Shown here piece by piece: positions 45,227-56,661 of a stretch of 64,000 bases of DNA (positions are counted from its first letter, which is position 1; every line of letters begins with the position of its first letter). The notes under the pieces were generated by a model. That model did not search any database and had not been told where the DNA came from. It saw nothing but the letters and a program-made list of their open reading frames with translations. Origin of the DNA: Mesorhabditis belari (taxonomy: Eukaryota; Nematoda; Chromadorea; Rhabditida; Rhabditidae); contig CAUEEP010000898.1 of NCBI GenBank assembly GCA_958450365.1, forward strand, positions 248,001 to 312,000, read 5' to 3'. Made by a program: the position numbers and the translations under genes.

Positions 45227-47244
45227 ATGTCCGTCTTCAAGCTTGTCTCGCATTTTGAAGAAATGCGGGGAAAATCCTATCGACGATCAAAGAGGTTAGC
45301 TTCTGAAAATCAACTTTAATTTTGTATTAAGTTTTAAACTCTAAAGTTTAAGCGATAGTTTTTAGCTTAAAATCTTTAAAAACTTTTCTAGCTTTTCCGC
45401 AAAAGACACACCCAAAAGGATTCCTCGAAATATTTCAAGTCACATTTTCTATAAAGATCAAGATGATGATTTTGAAACGCCAAAGAGAAATCGGTAAGTA
45501 AATCAAGATTTTATGTCATATTGTGGGGGCCGGATGGCGTTTTACTTTTGTAAATTCTCAAGAACGAATAGTTATATATCATGAAAGGAAGACTCCCCAT
45601 TTTGAAAAAAGTTTTGATTTGTCAGCTTTTGGGAATTTGACGCACAAAGGGGGGGTCGTTCGAAAAATCATTCCGCTAGCTATTCCTCAAGTTTTATGGG
45701 TAAAAAACAGAAAAAAAAAGAAAAGAAAGATGCCGAAATTGTTATATTTAAAAAGTGGTATATTTTGGCATGCAAGCAAATAAAAACAAAAATGTGAGGA
45801 GATCACAAAAAATTTTTTCTTGTTTCGGTATTGAGAAATTAAAAAGCATTAGACGACCCATTACTAACATTTCAGTTCAATAAAACCTTTCTAGAAGCCA
45901 CTTGGATGAAATCTACGAAGGAGTGACTGCCGACAAAGTTTCCACTCCTAAACTCTTGCCTGGAAACATCGCAAACCATGTTTTCTTCAGTGATGGCTTC
46001 GACGCAACTCAACCGATGAAAAGCAGGTGAAAGACTATGAAATTGTATATAGAATTGTTTTAACCAGACTCAGGAGTTTTTACTACCAAACAATGATAAA
46101 CAATAACTTTTTAGCGCTTGCCGCTCAAATGACTCCCACGAAGTGATTCACCGAAATCAATCAGAAGAGATTTTCATTGAAAAGCCACAAAGAAAGACAC
46201 CGGATTTGTTTTCCTACAAAAATCCCGGGCAAATCTTCTCCGAAAATCGCTCTGAGAGCTTGAACACAATCAAGACAACCACAAGAGGGTAACGCTTTTG
46301 CATTTAAAAGTCCATAAAAAATATGATATTCCAGATCCAAAGCATCTGTTTTGAAAGATGTTTCGAATACCCAACGATCGAAGGAAAATCTTGATGAGAA
46401 ACTGGCTGATGTTTCCTTACAAGATGTTGGTGGTCGTTTTGATTCAAGTCTATCACTCGACGAGAAACTCGAAGTGTTCTACGAGCAATTCGCGGAAGAA
46501 TCGAAGGCTCTTCGTCGTCGCATTTGTCTACTTGAGCTGGAGGTATTTTAAAATGACTTGAAACGCGTAAAAGAAGTTACAAATTACAAACATTCAAGTT
46601 ACAAATTCTGATTTAATAAAGAAGACAAATTTCAGGTGAAAACCCTGCGTCTACGTTGTGAGGAGCTAGAGGATCGACTGCAGAAACCCAATGTATCCGT
46701 TTCAATGGTTGATTACATGAATGATGCTTTCTGTGATAGTGAGAAACGAGAGGCAAATACAACAAGTAAGTCTTAAAGGCTATTTCTTTGAAAGATCAAA
46801 GTATTTTCTAGAAAATTTGATTAATTTCAGCCAATTCCTCAACAATCTCCGCGAAAACGGGCAGCTCATTGGACCAAGCATTTATCGGGGATTCTGGTAT
46901 GGTTTTGATTGAACAAAAACGTTGTACTTGTGAGATTAAACGACTTTAGTAGCTTAAGTCGGTAAAATATGATTTTAGTTTTGAAATTATGAATGAAACA
47001 GTGCCAGTTTAGCCAGAAAAGTTCAATTTTCAGAGCTTCATCTGTCCACTGACATCTCCGAGCTCGGATCTTCTCTCCTGAGAACAAATCAAAGTAAGCT
47101 ATATGAGTTTTGAGGAAATACGATTGAAAGATCAATTGAAAGATCAATTGAAACAATTTACATGTAAGTTTACTTTCAGGAGGGAAAATCGACACTGCCA
47201 AATACATCGAGATGCTGCTCTCAAAGGTGAGCTTGAAGGAATGA
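45227..47244 (+). CDS. Coiled-coil protein, unknown function, 334 aa
   Basis: Nine exons: 45227-45294, 45392-45493, 45895-46026, 46115-46288, 46335-46542, 46636-46765, 46831-46896, 47034-47093, 47180-47244; 1005 nt with phases all consistent. The N-terminal half is polar, basic and Ser-rich with repeated F-x-D/N motifs (HIFYKDQDDDFETP, NHVFFSDGFDATQ, GQIFSENRSES), suggesting a disordered binding region. A coiled coil follows (LDEKLEVFYEQFAEESKALR, then RICLLELEVKTLRLRCEEL). The C-terminal part is Ser-rich and ends at MLLSKVSLKE. No signal peptide or membrane span. The build resembles fast-evolving nematode centrosome, chromosome or cytoskeletal adaptor proteins, but no family can be assigned. 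Confidence 0.8.
45535..45800. mobile_element. Partial MITE family B relative in intron 2
   Basis: TTTGGGAATTTGACGCACAAAGGG and CTAGCTATTCCTCAAGTTTTATGG-like segments match the reverse complement of 30890-30990. Both ends are degraded. Confidence 0.5.
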
Positions 47245-48658
47245 TTCGATTGTGACTCATTTCTCGGTTCATTCATTTCCCCCTTCACATATTCCCTCAC
47301 TTATTGTTATTTTACTGTTGTTAGTTACTTGTTGAATAAGTTTATACCTATATTTTTGTATTGTACATTATTTATTGTTGCCGTTGGCTGTCTAAAACTT
47401 GTTGTGATATAAAGTTCTCTCAATAAAAAGGAACTTTCAAGAACACGTTGGCTTAAATATTAAAATGCTACTCTTTCGTCAATCGAAAACCAAAAACAGC
47501 CAAAAAGTGTCCGCCCTTAACCGAAAAATGTGTATAAAAAGGCTTCGAAAGATCGAAAAAAGCAACACTATTTAAAAACTATATAAACTCATATTAAATA
47601 TTTAATTTCATATCATCATATTTAATTTTAATGTGGATAGTGAACTAATATAATAAACACTAAAAAAAAGCTCAAAGACCTTTTAGAGCGCTTTTTGTAA
47701 ACTATACGTTCCTAGGTATAAACGGATGTGGACTAGAATTTGGGTTAAGTTAAAGAGAGTGGATCCCTTTTGATATCCCGCCATCTCTAACACCCCGACA
47801 ACCCAACTCAACTCCTCCAACATATTAGAGGGGAGTCCCTGTGAAATGACCGACCTGTATTGTAGTTGCATAAACCCGGAAGATACGTATCTTTATTTAC
47901 AGTAATACAATCAGATGAATAGATTACAAATAAGTGTAAGGGGAAGGGGGCTCCAAATGAGAGTCTCCCTTGTCCTCCTAGGCTCCTCACTGTCCTCCTA
48001 GGCTCCTTACTGTCCTGCTAGGCTCCTCACTGTCCTCCTAGGCAATCCCAAGGACCGCCCCTTCTCGGCAATAAAAGGGATAAGCACAGGGGAGGACACA
48101 TTTGCATAAGAATAGACAAATCATTCAATAATAACAATAGTAACTAAAATATCAGTTTGGCTCGGAGCTGACAAAACCCGAAAATCTCAAAATGAGATGT
48201 GCGCCGAGCTTGTCGGAGGAGCGAACTTTGAGACGTCCCAAAATGAAACCAATTGAGTTTTCAGCAAAAACCAAAAAACCTATCATAGAAAAACTCCTTA
48301 ATCTTTTATTTTAAAAAGAGTTTGTGTGAATCGCTCAAAAAATTGCTGAAATATTTACAAAAAAGCGTGAGGCCGTAATTATGTCTCACCCTGTACATCT
48401 GCGGACCTGAGTAGTTATGATTTCTGAGCAGTTCTCAATGAGTCACGAAGCCGGGAACATGACCCCAACACGAACCAAGATAAGGTAGATTTCCAAACTC
48501 TATTTGGTTATTGTTTTTTAATTCTTTAAGAAATATATTGTATTTTTTTTTAAAAGCGGCCATTGACAATATTGTTGACATAAAAAATTGAAGTGATTGG
48601 GATCAAATTTCCACATCACTTAGCTTTTTTCTTCATTATTCGAAATGCCAATAATTCT
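47245..48658. other. Intergenic with small tandem repeat and solo transposon end
   Basis: A 20-bp GTCCTCCTAGGCTCCTCACT unit repeats about four times at 47964-48044. A CTCACCCTG terminus followed by TA at about 48360-48395 looks like a DD37D end. Around 47700-47950 there is GC-richer sequence of unknown nature. Confidence 0.5.
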
Positions 48659-51600
48659 ATGACTTGTTTAAGAACAATCAATTTCAATCTTTTTCTTTTA
48701 TCATTTTTTTCAAAACTCTGTTTCCCGCAATTCAATTCCACAGAGATTGGAGCTTCAGGTACGAAATTTCTCTATTCTAGAAAATATTGGGTTGTTCGGA
48801 TATAAACAAGCGTTGCTAAACTTATTGTTGTGAGAGAAGCTTTTGTCATGACATGTCTTTCTGTCAAAACATGTCCTTCTGTATTTAAGAGTACGTTATC
48901 TTGTGCATATTTGGAATCTTTTTAAACGGATAATTTCTTATTTTTAAGATCTTTTTTCTGGTTTTAGATGACCGACTTCAAATATATCAAGCTTGCGCAA
49001 ACTAGGCATGCCTACTTTACGACTTCAAACTGGGCAAAACAGTCGCGGAAACCCATCGAGATTTGGTCAAAGCATTTAGGAAGATGTATTGTCCGAAAGC
49101 CGATGCCGAGTCTGATTCCAACGCTTTCGGAATGGTGATGAAAGTCTCGAGGATGATGAACACTCTCGTCGATCTCAAGCGGTAGACAACGATATTTTGA
49201 GGGCTGCAATCGAATCGGATCCATGTCAAACGACGCGCGAACTTTCTCAACAGTTTCTATGTTCAAATTCTACTATTGATGAGCATCTCCACGCTATTGG
49301 AAAGACGATCTGATGCGGGAAATGGCTTCCTCACGAGTTAAGCGGTGCAAACGCTCGTTTATATCCGAACAACCTAATAGAAAGTGCTTTGTTTAGATAA
49401 ATACTTTGAGTATATTAATCATGCAAATAATCTACACAACGAGCTATTTATCAGAAGAAAATATAATAAATTCGTCTCTCCTATCTATCCAACGATATTC
49501 GACAATTTTGAAGGTTTTCAATTGTTTTTGTAACGATTCCTTTCATTCATTCACTTAGATGCAACAGAAGAGCGTTTACGTGTGGAATTCATGCTTCGTT
49601 ACCTAAAAATGTTTAGTTTAGTGAGTCATCTCGACAACTTTTCAAAAACATTCTTGATCTTCCACTTACAGCAAAACTTTTAACTTCTTTATAAAGAACA
49701 AACAATTCATAAATGGCTAAGTCGAGTTTTATAGATATTTCTTGAGATAAATTGATTGTTTCAATAGTTCCAACCCTTATTTTTCCGCACTTTAAACTGT
49801 AGCAAAGATTTTCAGAATGCAGAAAGTCAAATTCTCAGTCTATGCTTGGAATTCAACTTGGTACAGGGAAAGCAAAGGATTTATAGAAAGGATCAAATTT
49901 TAGAGCTGGAAAGATCCAAGATTATCGTGGAATTCCACGAAATTTGCCGGAATCCCATCCACCTTCACAGGCCTGGAACTCATTTGGACGCCCGATCATC
50001 AAATTGGCAATGCGTGAGTGTTTGCCAAAATGTTTGCTTTTCTTTAAAATCAAATTCGCTTAATAAGCAGAAACTTGGTGTTCGAGGTGCGATGTTCGAA
50101 TTCGATTAGATTCATTTCGATTAGAATTAGATTAGAATTAGATTAGAATCGAATTCGGTCTTAGTCTTTACGAGCAGCGGTGGCGGTCTTAACAAACACC
50201 TAATCTTAACATCACTTACAGCCAATCTTTTGGTAAACGGTTGAATTTTGGTAGGCAGAACAATCAACTTCCTTTTTTGAGATAGCAGAGATTGCCACAG
50301 AGAGTTGAGCCGGCTGGGCACAAGCCATCAACAGGCACTGAAATAGATCAGCTTTTATACAATCTGCCAAGAAAATTATAGACGCACCCTGTTTTTTGCT
50401 AGTTTAGAGCCGGACAGACAGTGGTCCACAAAAGTATTGTCCCATTGTCATCCAAAAGTTTCTTTCGTACCAAAATCTTGCAAAAAAAACTATATTCTCA
50501 AAAAGTGTAGGGGTATTTTGCTGTGGTGCGATAGCATCATAAGCCGTACGCCGAGGCAGTTCGAGTCGTCGAATGATGTCGGGTGGAGAAGCGCCCTTTT
50601 GATGAAGATCGAGTATCGCCCCTCGACTTGCCGATGGCTTCACCATTTTACGTTCAACTAAAAATTTCAAATGAATTACGAAATAAAACAGAGAGAAGAA
50701 CTACAAAAGAATGTTGTCCAGTAAAAAGAGAGGAAAAAAATAACTTTTAACAATATGGGCCTGCCTATGAAATGTTGTGCGGGTAATTATCGCGCACCCT
50801 GTAGAGCCGGACAGACAGTGGTCCACAAAAGTATTGTCCAATTGCCATCCAAAAGTTTCTTTCGTACGAAAATCTTGCAAAAAACGATATTCCCTAAAAG
50901 TGTATGGGTATTTTGCTTACCCATAATACTCTACTTTTCAAGATTATAAGATTTATCCCTATAAATTGCAGAAAAATTAAAGTATAAAACAAAAACAATA
51001 AGTTACTTAACAAATAGCTCCACAAAAGTAATGTCCCATTGATGTTTTCCTTGATTATTCTTTTTATTTTCGCGTTCTATGAACATTAAATGTTTTTTTT
51101 CATTATTTAAATGGCTGACAAGAAAAGTAGAGTATTATGGGTAAGCAAAATACCCCTACACTTTTTGGGAATATCGTTTTTTTGCAAGATTTTCGTACGA
51201 AAGAAACTTTTGGATGGCAATGGGACAATACTTTTGTGGACCACTGTCCTCTAAACAAAAGGTGCTATAATTTTCTTGACAGATTGCATAAAAGCTGATC
51301 TATTTCAGTGCCTGTTGATGGCTTGTGCCCAGCCGGCTCAACTCTCTGTGGCAATCTCTGCTATCTGAAAAAGGAAGTTGATTGTTCTGCCTACCAAAAT
51401 TCAACCGTAAGCAAAATACCCCTACACTTTTTGGGAATATCGTTTTTTTTGCAAGATTTTCGTACGAAAGAAACTTTTGGATTTGGACAATACTTTTGTG
51501 GACCACTGTATATAAAGCTCAAATGTTCGCTTGATTACTATGATTTTGTTTTTGGTATCAAAATAAACTAGATTTCCGCTTAAGAAAAGCCATTTCCCGC

Positions 51601-54600
51601 ATCAGTTCGTCTTTCCAATGTCGTGAAGATGCTCATCAATAGTAGAATTTGAACATAGAAACTATCACTTAAGAAAATCTCTGGATTCTGTTCATCCGGA
51701 TGGAAATCGAATGGCTAAGATCTATAGCAATGGAACGACTGTCATCTTTAGCTTCTACTACGTCGAAGTTTCCTGTGAAATTGAGGTATTATTTTCTTAT
51801 TTGAGTTAGTTACTTTCGAGTTGCTTTTACAAAGTTTTTTGGCAAAATAAGAATTTTATAGTTTCGAAGCTCTCATATTATACGATTAGCTTGGCTGCAT
51901 AGGCTTCTTTGCTATCAATTGAGCACAATATCGCTTCAAGCCTATGCTTAATTAATTTTCCAAATGAATCGATCAAAATCGAGCCGATTCAAAGCTTTTT
52001 GGCTTTCAATCAAAACCAATTCGATTCGAAAAAGTCAGCTTTTACTCTTTTACTCGAAAAAGTCAGCTTTTTAAATTTTATGCTTCTTAATATCAATATT
52101 CTAGATCAGCAAATTCCCTTTCGACAAACAACAATGCCAAATCCCAATCATGTCTCTGACTTTGACTGAGTGAGAATAAAAAGTTTCTCTTTGAAATTGA
52201 GAATTTAAGTCTTGCTCAATTGACGGCAAAAATCGAGAATTACGATGATCCAATGGTGATTTCGGTTAGTGAAAAAACTTTGTAAATTTTTGAACCGTTT
52301 TAGGGAAATGGTGAATGGGTGGTGACAAATCTTTCTTATGGAGAAATGATGTATGGCGAGATGCAAGTGGTCTGTTTCAATCTTTCAAAAGTTTCATCCT
52401 CGATTATGTCGATTAAAATCCTTTTGAAAACATTGCCTAGTATTTTATTTTAATAAACCAAACTATAAGTTTTATAATCCTTCACTTTACCCTACTAAAG
52501 TCTATGTCAAAGGAATTTTCATCAAGCATCAAACTATCACCATCTGAAAGAAAGTGAAGAAAGAAATGAATTTCCGATTGTATTCAATGTCGACATGAGA
52601 AGAGTTCCAAACTATTACGTGATCATGATTGCTTTTCCAACTTTCACCCTCACCTTGCTCTCGATTGTTGGAATGTTCTGGACACCCAACTATCAACAAC
52701 AGCAAATGGGAAAGGTTCTTTATCCTCTTTACTTCATCTATTGGGTTGATGGAAAAGTCCTTTCCGATTTTTTGCGAGAGTACCTTAAATTTGTCCAATT
52801 TAGACGTTTTATAACTCATCCTAAAGCTGAATTCAAGACGGATCGATTGGTAAAAACCGTTTTGAGATATCTCTTTTCTAAAAGTTTTTACAGCTATTTT
52901 AGTAAAGGGCGACAGAGCCAAAAAATGGCTGTTTTCACGTTTCGGTAGTTTTCCGTGCAGAAACCTAGACTAAAAACATGTGTTTCGTGATCAGCGTCAA
53001 AAATAACCCCTAGACACGCATTTTCAGAATCTTAGCAAAAAATTTTTGTTCTTATTCAGGACTTCTTTCCACCGCTCAACAAGCCACCAGGCATTGAGTT
53101 TTCGATTGAATGCATACAAAAACAGGTGTCGCTGGTGCTCCTCCGATTCAACTTGACACGACATTCCTGAAAAAAGCCTTCTAACAACATAAAAAAAATG
53201 ATAAAACAAAAAAAAGGGGAAAAACGAAGGAAAATCGCGAAAAGCGGCGGAAAGGCTATTGATCTGAGGGTCGCTGGTTCGACTTCCACCGGTGACAATA
53301 TTTTTCAAAAAATTTTTTGCTAAGATTCTGAAAATGCGTTGTAGGGGTTATTTTTGACGCCGATCACGAAACACATGTTTTTAGCCTAGGTTTCTGCACG
53401 GAAAACTAACGAAACGTGAAAACAGCCATTTTTTGGCTCTGCCGCCCTTTACTAAAATAGCTGTAAAAAGAGATATCTCAAAACGGTTTTTACCAATCGA
53501 TCCGTCTTGAATTCAGCTTTAGGATGAGGTATAAAACGTCAAAATTGGATAAATTTAAGGTACTCTCCCATAAAATCGGAAACGACTTTTCCATCAACCC
53601 AATACAATAGTCTGACTTTTCGAATCGAATTACTTTTGTTTCACTATAAAAATACATAGTTAACTTCCTCTGGAGTGCGGGAGAGCGAGTACATTTTGGT
53701 GTAATAGTTAGCACAATTGCTCGATAAGCGAAAGGTTGCGGGTTCGAGTCCCGGTGGCGCACGAGTTTTTGATCTGCTCTAGTTCCAACTACATTTATTT
53801 AACATCAATATAAACAGAATACACAACGCAATAACAGATCGAATCAAATCGAAACGAAAATGAAAGATTTTCGAATTGAAATGCCTTGGTCCGGTTTCAC
53901 CAGGCACCGATTCGATGCGAAGCCACGTGTACTTTACGTTTCTACCTGCTTTCTACCTGCTTTTTTTTGGCTGGCTGATTTTGAAGGATTGAGAAATAGT
54001 GACTTCTAGTGATTTATGTAGTAAAAGTTTAAAAACTTTATGAATAGCTTATCTAATTATAATGTTGACAAGTACATTAGCGTAAAACTCTAATAGAAGC
54101 GCCGGCTAACCACAATCAATAGAAGCGCCGGTGCTTCTATTTTTCAATCCTCCAAAATCAGCCAGCCAAAAAAAAGTAGGTAAGGGTCTCCGGCATGAAT
54201 TATAATTTTGAAAACTGTTCAAAAAACTATTTTAAACGATAGCCCTTAGCCCAAAACGTGCCAAAACCTGTTTAAAAGTTAAATTATTTATTCACTCGGA
54301 CTCCATAGAAAATTCGCTTTTATGAAAGTTTTTACGGTTTTGTGTTTTCAGTTGAGCATCGGTTTGACGAGTCTCATCTCGATGACCGTTTTGTTGGACA
54401 TGCTGTCAACATCAATCCCAAAGACCGACGTCTTTCCATTGCTTGGTAAATTCAACGGCTAACCACAATCAATGATCTCAGGGATCTACGTGGTTCTCTC
54501 CATTGGGACCACATCGCTTTCTTGTGTGGTCATCATTCTGCATTGTGTTCCAAATAAAGTCAAACAAAGCGTCAAACAAAATGAAGGCAAAAACGATTCA

Positions 54601-54726
54601 TCAAAAAAAATTCCAGTAAAAACAAGAGTTTTTCATCATTGCTTCCAACGCAATTTCTTTCTTCTAATTTTCTTCCAAGCTCTGAATCTTGCGAATTTCA
54701 GCGTGTTTTTGTCGTTTTGGCACTGA
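48659..54726 (+). CDS. Cys-loop ligand-gated ion channel subunit
   Basis: Exons: 48659-48758, 49397-49513, 49559-49620, 49816-49860, 49904-50013, 51674-51785, 52105-52169, 52210-52264, 52304-52369, about 52510-52714, 54352-54445, 54482-54726. Signal peptide MTCLRTINFNLFLLSFFSKL. Extracellular domain: KYNKFVSPIYP, FNLSWKDPRLSWNS (W-x-D-x-R-L-x-W), GLELIWTPDHQIGN, and a perfect Cys-loop C-13 residues-C (C.EIEISKFPFDKQQ.C), then GNGEWVV. TM1 YYVIMIAFPTFTLTLLSIVG; TM2 IGLTSLISMTVLLDML; TM3 YVVLSIGTTSLSCVVIIL; short M3-M4 loop; TM4 FFLLIFFQALNLANFSVFLS. All joins are in phase except 52369 to the TM1 exon, whose acceptor I cannot fix. These receptors are pentameric neurotransmitter- or ion-gated channels. 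Which ligand or subgroup is unknown. Confidence 0.88.
48787..49377 (+). mobile_element. Internally deleted mariner 2 copy, 591 bp (LGIC intron 1)
   Basis: Ends TTGGGTTGTTCGGATATAAA and TTTATATCCGAACAACCTAA, TA-flanked. Sequence matches 33118-34417 in reverse but keeps only the region coding for the N-terminal part of the transposase; about 700 bp is missing after GAGTTAAGCGGTGCAAAC. Confidence 0.88.
50222..50345 (-). pseudogene. Cys-rich exon copy, inverted, frameshifted (LGIC intron 5)
   Basis: The reverse strand reads PVDGLCPAGSTLCGNLCYL and then shifts because of an extra A in the A-run (near 50276). A GTAAGT donor follows KIGC. Its partner lies in direct orientation at 51307-51410. The domain pattern resembles the Cys-rich gene at 1.07 kb. 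Confidence 0.65.
50404..50801 (-). mobile_element. DD37D element fragment with HTH of transposase
   Basis: The right terminus CGCGCACCCTG lies at 50791-50801. Reading minus from 50650: MVKPSASRGAILDLHQKGAS and RRLELPRRTAYDAI, a Tc1/DD37D helix-turn-helix, cut at about 50525 by an arm of a Tc1-type MITE (50417-50523). Confidence 0.75.
50815..51246. mobile_element. Tc1-type MITE with ~130-bp inverted repeats
   Basis: Arms 50817-50945 and 51118-51242 are inverted copies: CAGTGGTCCACAAAAGTATT ... and GGGTAAGCAAAATACCCC. Single arms occur at 50417-50523 and 51411-51507. Confidence 0.85.
51307..51410 (+). pseudogene. Cys-rich exon copy truncated by a MITE arm (LGIC intron 5)
   Basis: After a CTATTTCAG acceptor the open frame reads PVDGLCPAGSTLCGNLCYLK and KEVDCSAYQNST, then joins a Tc1-type MITE arm beginning GTAAGCAAAATACCCC. 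The last codons present in the inverted copy (VYQKIGC) are missing. Confidence 0.7.
51586..51663. mobile_element. 78-bp fragment of mariner 2
   Basis: Near-identical to 33839-33916 (GCTCATCAATAGTAGAATTT...). It ends 10 nt before the LGIC exon at 51674. Confidence 0.85.
52741..53602. mobile_element. MITE, 862 bp, ~290-bp inverted repeats (LGIC TM1-TM2 intron)
   Basis: Arms 52741-53030 and 53312-53602 are inverted copies starting TTGGGTTGATGGAAAAGTC, TA-flanked. The core contains a tRNA box B-like GGTTCGACTTCC at about 53276. Confidence 0.88.
53693..53765 (+). mobile_element. tRNA-like sequence, SINE head or tRNA pseudogene
   Basis: GGTGTAATAGTTAGCAC (D-arm/box A) and GGTTGCGGGTTCGAGTCCCG (box B/T-arm) are well preserved, but the 5' acceptor strand does not pair with TGGCGCA and U33 is replaced by C. 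Not a functional tRNA on this evidence. Confidence 0.55.
53951..54181. repeat. Foldback element in LGIC intron
   Basis: CTACCTGCTTTTTTTTGGCT...GGATTGA at 53951-53992 is inverted at 54139-54181 (TCAATCCTCCAAAATCAGCC...GTAGG). A second small hairpin (GAAGCGCCGG / CCGGTGCTTC) lies inside. Confidence 0.75.
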
Positions 54727-55408
54727 ATAAATGAGTTTTGATTGTAAATGATGAAGGAAAATGGATTACAATAGAAGAATGGACAGTGTTTCAATGGTAA
54801 AATGGATAGTGTCCTATTGGAGGCAGTATTATAAGATTACCTCTAGGTAGTCTTTCTTTGGAAAGAGAACTTTGTGTCCCCTCTCGCTTTTGAGCTGAAA
54901 ATAACAAATTCCCCTGATTACATTCCCACTTTCAAAATCCCACAGCTCTAATCCAGATAACATGAGCACAACATGGTTGAGAGATTTTTGAAATATGAAA
55001 ACTTGTCTATTAATCCCTTATACCCTTTTTTTCTCTAAAGTTCTAGCTGAGCCTCGTTAGTCCTTTCCTTCAGGGTCCCTTCAATTCGAATTCAAATCGA
55101 ATTGAATTTGGACTAAACTTTTAAACGACTAAACATAACTGTAACCTAAAATAGTTTGTAACGACGTTTGACTGTGTGTTCATTTTTCCCTCCAACAAGT
55201 TGTAACAAGTTCTTTCCTCATTTCATTCAAACAAATTTCTTTATAAATTGTACTTTAGTGGGCTGTGTTTCACGAAATAAACCTTGTATACTTTCTTTTT
55301 ATTACTTTTTTATACATTATAAACATTTGGACAAGGGAATGCATTTGTATTCACAAGCAGTCCTAGCTTCGATATTTGGTTAGAAAAAGTTTGACTGATT
55401 TTACAAGC
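54727..55408. other. Intergenic, no supported gene
   Basis: No recognised feature; a plus frame at 55168-55383 lacks support. Confidence 0.45.
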
Positions 55409-56661
55409 ATGATTCTCATGCTGATTAATAAAAGAATCTTATTCTTTGTCTTACTGTTCATAAATTTTGGTAAGTGCTTACATTTGAAGAAGCTAATAAC
55501 CATTTATATCGAACAATGATTTATCAATGACCTTCATTTGCAGCTTCATCTGAAGTTGGTCACGGTACGGCTTCAAATGTTAAAACAATATTTAGCTTGA
55601 TGAGTATGCGTGGATAGCTTTAAGAGAGATTGAAGCTTGGAATGGAGCTGTTGACCTGAGAACACTGCATTCACAATTATCCAATGCTATCAAGGTCCGA
55701 CTTGACGCAACGACATCACTTGATCCAAAGTAAGCGTTGGATTTGATGATTAACGTTTAAGATCCACTTCGAAAGCTTAAAATTTCTATCTTGCTTAAAG
55801 GATTCTCAACTTTAAACATCTAGACTTGGTACACAAGTGATTATGTATCCACCGAGTGGTCTTTATGAGTGGCAAGGAATGCATATTCGCTTCTCTACCG
55901 TGTACTCTTATAATCTACATTTTTGTAGTAAATTTGAAGCACCTCCAAAGAAACTTGTTTTGATCAACGGATTGGTGATGCGATATCAAAAAGATGGGGC
56001 TTCTGAAAAAATTGTTCGTGCAAAGGAACTCATTCAACAATGGACACCAAACATTGAACGTATCATTGAGTGAGTTTAGGAGAAGGCATTTAAAAGCTGA
56101 GTTGCTTGATGAGATTGTTGTCTTTGTGTTGTCTTTATGGGATAGGCTAGTTACCGCAATTTCTTTTGCGCAACCGGGTCGTTTGCGCAACTCACCATAA
56201 CTTTCTTCTAAGTGGGCTAATCTTTATGATTTTGGTCCCATTTTGTAGATCTCAATAAGTCCAACAAAATGGGACCAAAATCATAAAGATTAGCCCACTT
56301 AGAAGAAAGTTATGGTGAGTTGCGCAAACGACCCAGTTGCGCAAATGAGCCTGAGTTGCGGAAACTAGCCTACCCCTTCTTTATCTTTGGCTTTATGATC
56401 AGAAAGATATTCAGTGAAACAGCTGATTCAAACAATGAAGTGAACGAAATCACTGCGAAACTGCGTGAAGCTGGGTACTTCCCAAATGGAGACAAAGACT
56501 ACTTCTTTTCCCATGCAGTCATTGTTCAAACATATTATCCGAATTGGAATTGTGAACATTATGGTGATGTGTCTTGGGGAAGAGTGGATGGAGAAGACGC
56601 GGGATTTGTCATTCAAAAACAAGTGAACGACTTGTGCTTCCGTCTTTTCTATTTCATTTGA
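55409..56661 (+). CDS. Secreted protein of unknown family, donor of a captured exon
   Basis: Exons 55409-55469, 55544-55554 (11-nt microexon, uncertain), 55596-55729, 55824-56069, 56403-56661; 711 nt encodes 236 aa. A signal peptide (KRILFFVLLFINF) is followed by a mixed alpha/beta-looking protein with motifs SGLYEWQGMHIRFSTVYSY, KLVLINGLVMRYQKDG, AKLREAGYFPNGDKDYFFS and a GDVSWGRVDGEDAGF turn near the end; three Cys in the mature part. No family recognised. The exon 2/3 junction needs a weak GTTGGT donor, otherwise a one-base frameshift exists there. Intron 4 contains a MITE. Confidence 0.65.
56142..56378. mobile_element. MITE, 237 bp, palindromic, next to an acceptor
   Basis: GGATAGGCTAGTTACCGCAA at the left and TTGCGGAAACTAGCCTACCC at the right. 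The two halves mirror each other (AAGTGGGCTAATCTTTATGA). It ends 24 nt before the exon at 56403. It is the simple form of the composite at 28087-28610. Confidence 0.88.

Noticed and set aside
48659..49266. Minus-strand 77-84 codon frames at 49012-49266
   Set aside because: Antisense reading of the deleted mariner transposase; the same frames appear at 33901-34155.
53693..53765. Functional tRNA gene
   Set aside because: The acceptor stem does not pair and the anticodon loop lacks U33; similar degraded units are dispersed as SINEs.
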